NCBI GenBank assembly: GCA_034110565.1
Contig: JAWUYY010000035.1
Span: 1 to 55,711, forward strand
Direction: 5' to 3'
Source: Bermanella sp034110565
Lineage (GTDB): Bacteria > Pseudomonadota > Gammaproteobacteria > Pseudomonadales > Oceanobacteraceae
DNA length: 55,711 nucleotides
Below the pieces are notes generated by a model. That model searched no databases. It saw nothing but the letters and a program-made list of their open reading frames with translations, and was not told where the DNA came from. Made by a program: the position numbers and the translations under genes. Positions 1 through 7,844 of the stretch are shown here, piece by piece; within the stretch, counting starts at the first letter, position 1, and the number at the start of each line of letters is the position of its first letter.

Positions 1-570
1 AAAGATTGCGATTGGATAGTTCAAGCGTGGGACGGCATTATCCCAGGATTATTAGCCCGTAAATACGATATGATCTTCTCTTCAATGTCTGTAAACGAAG
101 AGCGCAAAGAAAAAGTATTATTCTCTAAACCTTACTACCAAGTGCCTTCTGCTTTCTTTGCACCGGTTGAAGGTAAGTTCGATTCAAGTAAAGTCAAAGG
201 TTTACGCATTGGCGCTCAACGCGCAACCGTCCAAGACAACTACTTAACCGAAATGAAAAAAGACGCGGAAGTCGTTCGCTATACAACCGCCGATGACATG
301 GTTATCGATCTTGAAGGCGGCCGTTTAGATGCAATTTTTGTAGATGCCCCTGTCGGTGCAGACATGCTTAAAGGCAAGGCTAAATTTGCTCAAGCTGGCG
401 AAATGGTTACCCAACCTGTAAGCATCTTTGGCGAAGGTATTGCCGCGGCATTCCACAAACGCAATAAAGATCTTGCGGAAAAAGTGACGGTAGCGCTTGA
501 TAAGCTAAAAGCTAACGGCACTTACGATAAAATCATGAAGAAGTACTTTAGTTACAGCATTAAGGTATAA
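1..570 (+). CDS. Polar amino-acid ABC transporter substrate-binding protein (3' part)
   Basis: The reading frame is open from the first base, so the gene begins upstream; only the last 189 codons are present. The product would be the periplasmic binding protein of a polar/basic amino-acid importer (SBP family 3, HisJ/ArtJ type). Visible family signs are the DWIVQAWDGIIPGLLARKYD stretch and the following 'MIFSSMSVNEER' segment, which in this family precede the central strand, then a C-terminal lobe ending in 'ANGTYDKIMKKYF', the usual last helix. A terminator follows directly, and two permease genes lie downstream, as in his/art-type operons. Which amino acid is bound cannot be read from this part. 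Family call is firm. Confidence 0.9.
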   Translation, partial: KDCDWIVQAWDGIIPGLLARKYDMIFSSMSVNEERKEKVLFSKPYYQVPSAFFAPVEGKFDSSKVKGLRIGAQRATVQDNYLTEMKKDAEVVRYTTADDMVIDLEGGRLDAIFVDAPVGADMLKGKAKFAQAGEMVTQPVSIFGEGIAAAFHKRNKDLAEKVTVALDKLKANGTYDKIMKKYFSYSIKV

Positions 571-585
571 TTGCTTTAACTTAAT

Positions 586-617
586 AAATGCCCAAGCAGA
601 TAACTGCTTGGGCATTT
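586..617 (+). terminator. Strong stem-loop after the binding-protein gene
   Basis: A perfect 14-base inverted repeat (586-599 and 604-617) closes a 4-base loop 16 bases after the stop codon. The run after it is only moderately T-rich (ATGTTTT). Such a hairpin between binding-protein and permease genes is common and may lower permease expression or protect the upstream mRNA rather than end all transcription. Confidence 0.75.
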
Positions 618-700
618 ATGTTTTACAGACGTACAGTTTTTCGTTCTATTGATATCATCACCAAGCAAAAACTGATTCCACGCTTAACACGAGACACACT

Positions 701-1408
701 ATGTTGGATTTACACGGCTATGGCCCAGGCATTTTTAGCGGCGCCATTGTCACTATAGAGCTTGCCATTTTATCGGTTGTCATTGCTTTTATGCTGGGTC
801 TATTCGGTGCCGTTGCAAAGCTCTCAAGCAATAGAACGGCTCGCGCTATCGCCACACTGTATACAACCATCATTCGTGGTGTGCCTGACCTTGTGTTAAT
901 GATGCTTATTTTCTTTGGCGGACAAATCGCATTTAACAGCTTTACAGAATGGCTGTACGACGTCAGCGATGAAAAAATCGATATCTTTATCAACATTAAC
1001 GAATTTGTTGCGGGTGTTATCACCATTGGGTTTATTTTTGGTGCCTACATGACAGAAACACTACGCGGTGCCTTTATTGCCGTTAATACTGGCCAGATAG
1101 AAGCTGGTAAAGCTTACGGCATGACTAGCTTTCAAATATTCAAACGTATTATGTTTCCACAAATGATGCGCCATGCACTGCCCGGCATTGGTAACAACTG
1201 GCAAGTGTTATTAAAAACTACGGCCCTTGTTAGCGTAATAGGTTTAACCGACATGGTGCGCTTAGCCACTGAAGCGGCTAAATCAACGGGTGAGCCTTTC
1301 ATATTTTTTATTCCTGTGGCTGGGGTTTATCTTGCTTTAACAGCCTTGAGTGAATGGGGTTTTGCCGTATTGAAAAAACGTTATAACGCTGGCGTGGTGG
1401 AGGCTTAA
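701..1408 (+). CDS. Amino-acid ABC transporter permease, HisQ type
   Basis: This inner-membrane permease of 235 residues belongs to the HisQ/ArtQ group. It starts with the typical 'GYGPGIFSGAIVTIELAILS' first membrane segment, has about five membrane spans, and carries the EAA loop ('EAGKAYGMTSFQIFKRIMFPQMMRHALPGIGNNW', residues about 137-170), which docks on the ATPase. It follows the binding-protein gene and is separated by only two bases from the second permease, so the two permeases should be co-translated and form a heterodimer. No ATPase gene occurs in the window; it is probably upstream or elsewhere. Substrate is inferred to be a basic or polar amino acid. Confidence 0.9.
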   Translation: MLDLHGYGPGIFSGAIVTIELAILSVVIAFMLGLFGAVAKLSSNRTARAIATLYTTIIRGVPDLVLMMLIFFGGQIAFNSFTEWLYDVSDEKIDIFININEFVAGVITIGFIFGAYMTETLRGAFIAVNTGQIEAGKAYGMTSFQIFKRIMFPQMMRHALPGIGNNWQVLLKTTALVSVIGLTDMVRLATEAAKSTGEPFIFFIPVAGVYLALTALSEWGFAVLKKRYNAGVVEA

Positions 1409-1410
1409 TT

Positions 1411-2124
1411 ATGGACGCATTACTCGCCCTCATCGACGCTAATAAAATTTTTAACTTAACCACACTTGCCCATTACTGGGATGGTTTTGTGATGACCATC
1501 AAGCTTGTTGCGTCATCGTTAGTGATTGGTCTCATTCTATCTGTGCCCCTCGCCATTATGCGCACTAGTAAAAACCCATTGATTAATTACCCTGTATTGC
1601 TGTTTACCTACATATTCCGCGGCACGCCATTATTAATTCAGCTTTATATGATTTATTACGGCGTCACATTAATAACAGGAATCCAAGAATCAATCTTCTG
1701 GGTGATTTTTGAGCGAGCATACTACCCATGCTTGATTGCTTTTACATTGAACACTGCCGCTTACACCGCTGAAATATTCCGTGGTGCCATTGAGGCAACC
1801 CCCAAGGGGGAAATTGAAGCAGCAAAAGCTTATGGTATGAGCGGGTTTAAGCGCATGACTCGCATTATTTTACCCAGCGCCTTTCGCAGATCCATTCCGA
1901 CTTACAGCAATGAAGTCATATTTATGCTGCACGCCAGCGCTCTTGCATCCACCGTTACCATTATTGATTTAACCGGTGCTGCACGCGATATTTATGCACG
2001 CTATTACGCACCATTTGAAAGCTTCCTATTTGTTGCTGCCATTTATTTGTGCATTACCTTTACGATTATATTACTCTTTAAAAAGCTCGAAAATCGTTTA
2101 TTAGTGCATCTTCAGCCAAGATAA
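1411..2124 (+). CDS. Amino-acid ABC transporter permease, HisM type
   Basis: This 237-residue inner-membrane protein is the HisM/ArtM-like partner of the preceding permease. It has the 'YIFRGTPLLIQLYMIYYG' segment typical of this group and an EAA loop ('EIEAAKAYGMSGFKRMTRIILPSAFRRSIPTYSNE', residues about 131-165). The start lies two bases after the stop of the upstream permease. The products of the two genes would form the membrane channel of an importer served by the binding protein at the left edge. It is the last gene of the operon; the next gene has a different function and no clear terminator lies between. Confidence 0.9.
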   Translation: MDALLALIDANKIFNLTTLAHYWDGFVMTIKLVASSLVIGLILSVPLAIMRTSKNPLINYPVLLFTYIFRGTPLLIQLYMIYYGVTLITGIQESIFWVIFERAYYPCLIAFTLNTAAYTAEIFRGAIEATPKGEIEAAKAYGMSGFKRMTRIILPSAFRRSIPTYSNEVIFMLHASALASTVTIIDLTGAARDIYARYYAPFESFLFVAAIYLCITFTIILLFKKLENRLLVHLQPR

Positions 2125-2207
2125 TCATGCTCTATATGGCATTTGCGAAAACTGGATAGTGCTACCATACTCAATGGTACTCTATTCAGTCATATACGCG
2201 CTTTCAT

Positions 2208-4220
2208 ATGCCTACACCACTACCAACATCTGTGCTCTCATTACTGTTCATATTGATAGCATCAACGGTTCATTCTAAATCTTATGATACCGATGAGTTA
2301 TTTAACCTTCCCTTATCTGAACTTTTAAAGCTAAAGGTCACCACCGCCAGTAAAACCAGCGAAACTTGGGATGAGACTAGCTCTAGCCTAAGTGTGATTA
2401 CTGCAGCAGATATCGCTAAATCAAGTGCAACCACTGTGTTTGAGTTACTGCAACAAGTACCCGGCATATCCGTCGATTACAATGGCCGTAATATTGCCAA
2501 CGTAAATGTACGAGGTATTAAAAGCAGCCCTATTTTATACTTATTAAACGGCCACCCGCTAAGTGGTGTTATCTCTGGCGGTGCGCAAAATATCGCCATG
2601 TTCGCGCTACCCATTAATAACATAAAACGTATTGAGGTTATTCGCGGGCCCGGCTCTGCGTTATACGGAGCCAATGCTTTAATTGGAATTGTAAATATAA
2701 TGACTTTTAACGGCGAACAAAAAAAAGGATTTGAAGCCAGCGCAGAGCTTTCTTTTGATGAAAAAAACACCCTTACCGAGCGTTATACTTTAAGTAACCA
2801 CCAAAAATTTAAAGACAATCAATCTTATAATTTAAATCTAAGCATGCTTGATTATCAGGCACCTATTGAAATTAAACGCGATATTGACGGTAATTCCGGC
2901 GTGGTAGAAAATCATCAACGATACGCAGATTTTCAATTAAATGCACAATTAAACACTCTACAATTATTCACTAGAGTGAATCATTACGAGCGTGGTGATT
3001 TTTTAGGTTTAACCGATTACATCAATGACGAAGGCGAGGAGTCAACCGATAGTTTTTATGGCAACATAAAATGGAAGGTATTTGAAACTTCAAACAATAC
3101 ATTCTCAATTAGTGCACTTTATGATTACAAAGATATCGATTGGTTTTGGAATTTCTTTCCCGCAGGTTCTGCCATAACGGCGCCAGGAGAAGCTTTTGAT
3201 GACTGGAATGCAACAGGGCTAATTTCAAATCTTCTTTGGAAAGAAGAGAAAGTAGCGCTCGATGCATTAAACGTTTATCGCGGTCTACAAGATCATACTT
3301 TAGTTGTGGGTATCACATCAGAATTTCAAAGAGCATTTGATATTCGACATATTTCTAATCATAACCCAGCCCACTTGAATGCGCTCCAAGATGTCTCTAA
3401 TGAGTATAATTGGAATGACGAAAACGACCGTCTAGTTAGTGCTTTTTATATTCAAGACACTTGGAAAATCAACCAATCTATCACCGGAAACGTCGGAGCG
3501 CGCTATGATTACTTTAACGACTTTGGCTCCACTTTTAATCCAAGGCTAGCCCTACATTGGCAAGCCAATGATACCCATAATTTAAAACTACTTTATGGCG
3601 AAGCGTTTCGCGCACCAGACTTTGGCGACCTGTATGCAAAAAATTTATTCGGTTCTAATGGTAATCCAAACTTAAGTCCAGAAACCATTGCCACTTCTGA
3701 AGTGATCTTTAATAGTCACTGGAGTAAACAACTCATTACCACCTTCACTTGGTTTAATAACCAAATAGAAGACTTAGTTGTTTCTGGTTCGATGGCAAGA
3801 AATGAAGGCAGTATTTCCAGTGAAGGCCTAGAAACTCAAATTCGTTATGACATAAGTCAAGGGCGTTATGTTTCGTTCAATCACACCTATGCTTATTCAC
3901 AAACTAACCATAGTCACGATGAGAGTTTGCCAAAGCATAAAGCTAATATGATTTTAAATTATGCTATAAATGACACGTTAAATATCCAGTTCAATGAATA
4001 TCTACAAGATAACGTGAGCACAAGTGCAGGTGAATTTTCAGCGTATCAATTGTCAAACCTAGCGCTATTAAAACGTAATGCCTATCATCACTTTAACTTC
4101 AAACTATCAATACTTAATATCTTCGATAAAGAATACTATTATCCAAGTACCAACTTAGCCCAGGGTTACCCAGGTGCAGGACGCAGCATTCAATTACAAT
4201 TAAGTTATAACTTAAAATAA
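2208..4220 (+). CDS. TonB-dependent outer-membrane receptor
   Basis: The 670-residue product has a Sec signal peptide (hydrophobic residues about 6-20, likely cleaved after 'TVHS'), a plug domain at about residues 55-170 ('SSSLSVITAADIAKSSATTV', 'LLQQVPGISVDYNGR', 'RIEVIRGPGSALYGANALIG') and a 22-strand-type barrel ending in 'SIQLQLSYNLK', with strands that end in aromatic residues. It would take up a scarce ligand using the proton motive force through TonB. The ligand (siderophore, vitamin, sugar or peptide) cannot be read from the sequence, and I found no Fur-like site in the 83-base leader. It lies alone between the amino-acid permeases and a convergent aminotransferase. Length is normal and the gene looks intact. 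Confidence 0.9.
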   Translation: MPTPLPTSVLSLLFILIASTVHSKSYDTDELFNLPLSELLKLKVTTASKTSETWDETSSSLSVITAADIAKSSATTVFELLQQVPGISVDYNGRNIANVNVRGIKSSPILYLLNGHPLSGVISGGAQNIAMFALPINNIKRIEVIRGPGSALYGANALIGIVNIMTFNGEQKKGFEASAELSFDEKNTLTERYTLSNHQKFKDNQSYNLNLSMLDYQAPIEIKRDIDGNSGVVENHQRYADFQLNAQLNTLQLFTRVNHYERGDFLGLTDYINDEGEESTDSFYGNIKWKVFETSNNTFSISALYDYKDIDWFWNFFPAGSAITAPGEAFDDWNATGLISNLLWKEEKVALDALNVYRGLQDHTLVVGITSEFQRAFDIRHISNHNPAHLNALQDVSNEYNWNDENDRLVSAFYIQDTWKINQSITGNVGARYDYFNDFGSTFNPRLALHWQANDTHNLKLLYGEAFRAPDFGDLYAKNLFGSNGNPNLSPETIATSEVIFNSHWSKQLITTFTWFNNQIEDLVVSGSMARNEGSISSEGLETQIRYDISQGRYVSFNHTYAYSQTNHSHDESLPKHKANMILNYAINDTLNIQFNEYLQDNVSTSAGEFSAYQLSNLALLKRNAYHHFNFKLSILNIFDKEYYYPSTNLAQGYPGAGRSIQLQLSYNLK

Positions 4221-4254
4221 AAAAGCCCCTGTCAAATACTTGATAGGGACTTTT
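4221..4254. terminator. Bidirectional terminator between convergent genes
   Basis: A near-perfect 15-base stem (4221-4235 with 4240-4254, loop ATAC) has an A-run on its left and a T-run on its right. It can therefore end transcription of the TonB-receptor gene on the plus strand and of the aminotransferase gene on the minus strand. Confidence 0.85.
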
Positions 4255-4280
4255 AAAGTTTTACATACCACTTATTTTGA

Positions 4281-5405
4281 TTACTTCATTTTATCTAAAA
4301 CGGCTTCTAAATTAGCCACACTTCGATCTATATTATGCAATTTATCTAAGCCGAACAATCCAATACGGAATGACTTAAAGTCCTCACCTTCATCGCACAT
4401 AAGTGGTACACCGCCTGCGGCTTGCATACCTAATGCGGCAAATTTTTTCGTATTTTGCATATCAACGTCATCTGTGTAGTTCACTACCACGCCCGGTGCC
4501 TTAAAGCCTTCTGCTGCTACCGATTTAATACCACGGCTTTCCAGCATTGCACGCACCTTTTCACCTAATTCAATTTGTTCTGCTTTCACTTTTTCAAAAC
4601 CGTATTCTTTGGTCTCAAGCATGGTATCGCGGAACTTCAATAACGCATCTGTTGGCATAGTGGCGTGATAAGCATGACCACCATTTTCATAAGCCTGCAT
4701 AATTTGATGCCATTTCTTAAGATCACATGCAAAGCTGTTACTCGTAGTGGTTTCAAGTACTTTCAACGCACGATCATTTAACATAACTAAGGCAGCCGAA
4801 GGAGATGCACTCCAGCCTTTTTGCGGCGCACTAATTAATATATCCACACCGGTAGCCTTCATATCTACCCATACCGTACCAGATGCAATGCAATCTAAAA
4901 CAAATAGTGCACCCACTTCATGGGCTGCTGCTGCCACTTGTTTTATATAGTCGTCAGGTAAAATCATACCTGATGCCGTTTCCACATGAGGCGCAAATAT
5001 CATTTCAGGTTTTTGCGCTTTAATAGCGGCAACCACTTCGTCAATGGGCGCAGGAGCAAACGGCGCTTGCACACCGTCTTCAACTTTACGAGCTTTTAGT
5101 ACGATCTCCTCACTTGGCAATGACGCCATCTCAAAGATCTGGCTCCAACGGAAGCTAAACCAGCCATTACGAATCACTAAGCATTTTTTGTTTTGTGCAA
5201 ACTGACGCGCCACGGATTCCATACCATAGGTACCACCACCTGGTACCACGACAACTCCATCGGCACTGTAAACTTCTTTTAGTGTGCTCGAAATATCACG
5301 CATGGCTTGTTGGAAGGTTTGGGACATATGGTTCAATGAACGGTCTGTAAACACGACCGAGTACTCTAATAGGCCATCTGGATCGACTGTATTTAATAAC
5401 GCCAT
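4281..5405 (-). CDS. Class V aminotransferase (alanine-glyoxylate/serine-pyruvate type)
   Basis: The 374-residue product is a fold-type I PLP enzyme of the class V family. Visible motifs are the glycine-rich 'VVVVPGGGTYGMESVARQF' phosphate-binding region (about residues 52-70), 'VLDCIASGTVWVD' with the cofactor-binding Asp, and 'ISAPQKGWSASP', whose Lys (about residue 196) should carry PLP. The C-terminal 'SFRIGLFG' matches the substrate-carboxylate Arg region. The family interconverts alanine or serine with glyoxylate or pyruvate; the exact pair is not determined by sequence alone. A good ribosome site (AGGAG) precedes the chosen ATG. The gene stands alone, ending at a bidirectional terminator. 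Confidence 0.85.
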   Translation of the reverse strand: MALLNTVDPDGLLEYSVVFTDRSLNHMSQTFQQAMRDISSTLKEVYSADGVVVVPGGGTYGMESVARQFAQNKKCLVIRNGWFSFRWSQIFEMASLPSEEIVLKARKVEDGVQAPFAPAPIDEVVAAIKAQKPEMIFAPHVETASGMILPDDYIKQVAAAAHEVGALFVLDCIASGTVWVDMKATGVDILISAPQKGWSASPSAALVMLNDRALKVLETTTSNSFACDLKKWHQIMQAYENGGHAYHATMPTDALLKFRDTMLETKEYGFEKVKAEQIELGEKVRAMLESRGIKSVAAEGFKAPGVVVNYTDDVDMQNTKKFAALGMQAAGGVPLMCDEGEDFKSFRIGLFGLDKLHNIDRSVANLEAVLDKMK

Positions 5406-5561
5406 GCTGGCTCCTAATATTTAAATTCCCGCGTATTTAAGAAGAAACTCAGCAAAGAGTAAAGGCCCAATCACGTAACCAGCTGTTTATCTAACTATGG
5501 CTGTATGAAATGAAACCTATACACTACAATTTAGGCCATATCTCTCATATTTAGATAAGGC

Positions 5562-6683
5562 ATGCGCCATATGAGGAACATGCAGAAGATGGATATCGAT
5601 AATCATATTTATATCGAAAAATTTAACCAACAAATGCGTAACGAGGCCCGCTATGTTAGTTGTTGCTCATTGCTCATCTTATCACTGTTTTCAACTTGGG
5701 ATATTTTTCACCTAGGAGTAAAGCATCCTGCTATTTACTCCATATTGTTCACTCGATTTAGCATTACACTGCCTGTACTTCTTTTGCTTTTCCTTAAAAG
5801 TTACCAAGGTTCACCAACCCCAAGACTTGATTTATGGACAAGTGCTGGCTTTCTCAGCATCATTGCTGGGCTGCTTTATATTCACGTTATATATCATAAT
5901 GCTGGGATTTCTTTACCCATTGATAGCATTTTTCTATGTTTGATAATTGTGTATTTTCTTACCAGTATTTTTTACTACCAAAAACTTATATTAGGTTTGA
6001 CCCTCATGGTAGGGTATTTCGTTTTTTTAAGTTATACACAACAGTCTCAGTATGAGTTTATTCGGGCAGGGGTTTATCTATTTGGGCTGAATCTAGCAGG
6101 TGTTATACACAGTATCAGTTTTGATAAGTCACGACGTACCAACTTTGATAAGACTCAGTTTTTACGAAAAATGGCCCAAACCGATCAACTCACCGGCGCC
6201 AGCAATCGACATAAGTTTGATGAACACTTTACCGAGTTACTTAAACAGGCAAAATTAGAAAACCAAGGCATTGCAGTCGCCATTGCCGATATCGACTTTT
6301 TCAAACGGTATAACGATCAGTATGGGCACTTCGCCGGAGACGAATGCTTAATCAAGGTCGCCCAAGCGTTTCTTGCATTAAAGAGCCACCCGCAAGATAA
6401 CTGCATCCGCTTTGGCGGCGAGGAATTCATCCTAATTAAATATGGTGTCAGCCTTGAACAAAGTGCCCTATGGGGACAAACCATCATAGACACTATATAC
6501 AAGCTAAACCTCCCTCACGAAACCTCCAGTGTTGATAACCGCATTACCGTCAGCGCGGGGCTCATTCATTGGGACCCTACCTCACCATTAACCCGCACCC
6601 AATTAATGAGGCTAGCGGATGAGGCTCTCTATAAAGCAAAAGAAAATGGTCGAAACCAGGTACAAATTCACCTATCACGATAA
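5562..6683 (+). CDS. Membrane-bound diguanylate cyclase (GGDEF)
   Basis: The 373-residue protein has about six hydrophobic helices (residues about 30-185) followed by a GGDEF domain (about 200-370). The active-site loop reads GGEEF (from about residue 285), preceded by 'DQLTGASNRHKF' and 'AIADIDFFKRYNDQYGH', which hold the Mg and GTP contacts, so it should make cyclic di-GMP from two GTP. The product-inhibition I-site, RxxD five residues before GGEEF, reads HPQD here, so normal feedback is probably weakened. The membrane part is not a recognised sensor and presumably responds to a membrane or periplasmic signal. Four in-frame ATGs lie within the first ten codons and none has an ideal ribosome site, so the exact start is uncertain. 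Confidence 0.88.
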   Translation: MRHMRNMQKMDIDNHIYIEKFNQQMRNEARYVSCCSLLILSLFSTWDIFHLGVKHPAIYSILFTRFSITLPVLLLLFLKSYQGSPTPRLDLWTSAGFLSIIAGLLYIHVIYHNAGISLPIDSIFLCLIIVYFLTSIFYYQKLILGLTLMVGYFVFLSYTQQSQYEFIRAGVYLFGLNLAGVIHSISFDKSRRTNFDKTQFLRKMAQTDQLTGASNRHKFDEHFTELLKQAKLENQGIAVAIADIDFFKRYNDQYGHFAGDECLIKVAQAFLALKSHPQDNCIRFGGEEFILIKYGVSLEQSALWGQTIIDTIYKLNLPHETSSVDNRITVSAGLIHWDPTSPLTRTQLMRLADEALYKAKENGRNQVQIHLSR

Positions 6684-6700
6684 AATAGCAGTTAAGCCTG

Positions 6701-6724
6701 TAATGAAGTAATGAAGTAATGAAA
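6701..6724. repeat. Three tandem 8-base repeats
   Basis: The unit TAATGAAG occurs three times head to tail (the last copy ends in A) between the cyclase stop and the efflux gene. This is a short simple repeat that could vary in copy number by slippage and would change promoter spacing upstream of the RND operon. Confidence 0.6.
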
Positions 6725-6739
6725 CTAATTCTCATTATT
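6721..6739. promoter_or_regulatory. Possible Fur-like box upstream of the RND operon
   Basis: The 19 bases here match the classical Fur consensus at 13 of 19 positions by my count, the right half (CTCATTAT) best. It lies 47 bases before the efflux adaptor gene, a plausible operator position. AT-rich intergenic DNA gives such matches by chance, so this is a weak call. Confidence 0.3.
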
Positions 6740-6785
6740 GGCATCATAGGAGTCTTCTTCACTTTACTTCATTCAGGACTATCAC

Positions 6786-7844
6786 ATGCTGCGCAAGCTT
6801 GCTTACGGTTCCCTTATTATCATCGTCCTAGCGGTTGCTTGGCGCTATTATGCCGATAGCTCATCGACCCCTCGTCCTCGCCCAGCGACGCAAGTTGTAT
6901 TATTTGAAGTAAAACAAAGCGAGGTGACTGAGTCCCTAGAAGCAATGGGCAGCGCCCGTGCCGCTGAATCCGTCATCCTAACGGCCAGCGTCACCGAGAA
7001 AGTGAGTAGAATTGCCTTTGAACAAGGCCAGTTTGTGAAAGAAGGGCAAACTCTGATCACTCTTGCTAACGATGAAGAACTCGCACAGCTAAATGTGGCC
7101 AAAATAGAGCTGGCTGATCAGCAACGTGAGTACAAACGAATTGAGAACCTAGTAAAGCAAAAATCCGTGTCTGGCTCTGAACTGGACCGCTTACAGTCTT
7201 CTATTGATACCGCCCGTGCACGCATTGCCCAAGTCCAAGCCACATTGAAAGACCGCGTCATCAAAGCGCCTTTTGATGGTCTATTAGGTTTACGCAATGT
7301 CAGTGTCGGCACCTTGCTAAAACCAGGTGACGCAATCACCACCCTCGACTCTGTCGTACAATTACAAATGGATTTTGATCTAGCTGAGATTTACCTTCCT
7401 CGCATCAAAGTTGGTCAAACCATTAATGCCTTTAGTGTTGCTTACCCTGAGCAAACCTTTAGCGGCAAAATCATCACCCTAGACTCCCGCGTTAACCCTG
7501 ACACTCGCAGCATTAAAGTACGCGCTCAAATTGAAAACGAACAAGCCCTGTTGCGCCCGGGCATGCTGTTAACACTGGATCTAATTGACCAACAACGTAC
7601 TACCAAAATGCTGCCCGAAGAAGCCGTATTTATGCGGGCCAATCAGCACCTTGTTTACAAGGTCGGCGTTGATATGACCGTCAGTGAACAAGTCATTGAA
7701 ATTGGCATCCGCCAAAATGGCCAAGTAGAAGTTCTTAGCGGTTTAGAGGTCGGTGATAAGATCGTGTGGCAAGGTTTGCTAAAAGTAAAACCCGGCAGCA
7801 AGGTGATAGAGCAAACTGAAGACTGGCGCAAGGGTGACGCATGA
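6786..7844 (+). CDS. RND efflux periplasmic adaptor (membrane fusion protein)
   Basis: The 352-residue protein is an HlyD/AcrA-family adaptor that links an inner-membrane RND pump to an outer-membrane channel. It has an N-terminal anchor or signal segment (residues about 5-22), a barrel-sandwich half ('SVILTASVTEKVSRIAFEQGQFVKEGQTL'), a coiled-coil hairpin (about 100-155), the second lipoyl half ('RVIKAPFDGLLGLRNVSVGTLLKPGD') and a beta-barrel region. Its stop overlaps the start of the pump gene by four bases (ATGA), showing translational coupling. No outer-membrane factor gene is nearby, so it probably uses a TolC-type channel encoded elsewhere. The substrate is unknown. Confidence 0.9.
   Translation: MLRKLAYGSLIIIVLAVAWRYYADSSSTPRPRPATQVVLFEVKQSEVTESLEAMGSARAAESVILTASVTEKVSRIAFEQGQFVKEGQTLITLANDEELAQLNVAKIELADQQREYKRIENLVKQKSVSGSELDRLQSSIDTARARIAQVQATLKDRVIKAPFDGLLGLRNVSVGTLLKPGDAITTLDSVVQLQMDFDLAEIYLPRIKVGQTINAFSVAYPEQTFSGKIITLDSRVNPDTRSIKVRAQIENEQALLRPGMLLTLDLIDQQRTTKMLPEEAVFMRANQHLVYKVGVDMTVSEQVIEIGIRQNGQVEVLSGLEVGDKIVWQGLLKVKPGSKVIEQTEDWRKGDA

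Noticed and set aside
4240..4479. 79-codon plus-strand frame opposite the aminotransferase end
   Set aside because: It starts inside the bidirectional terminator and runs antisense to a conserved enzyme; no independent support.
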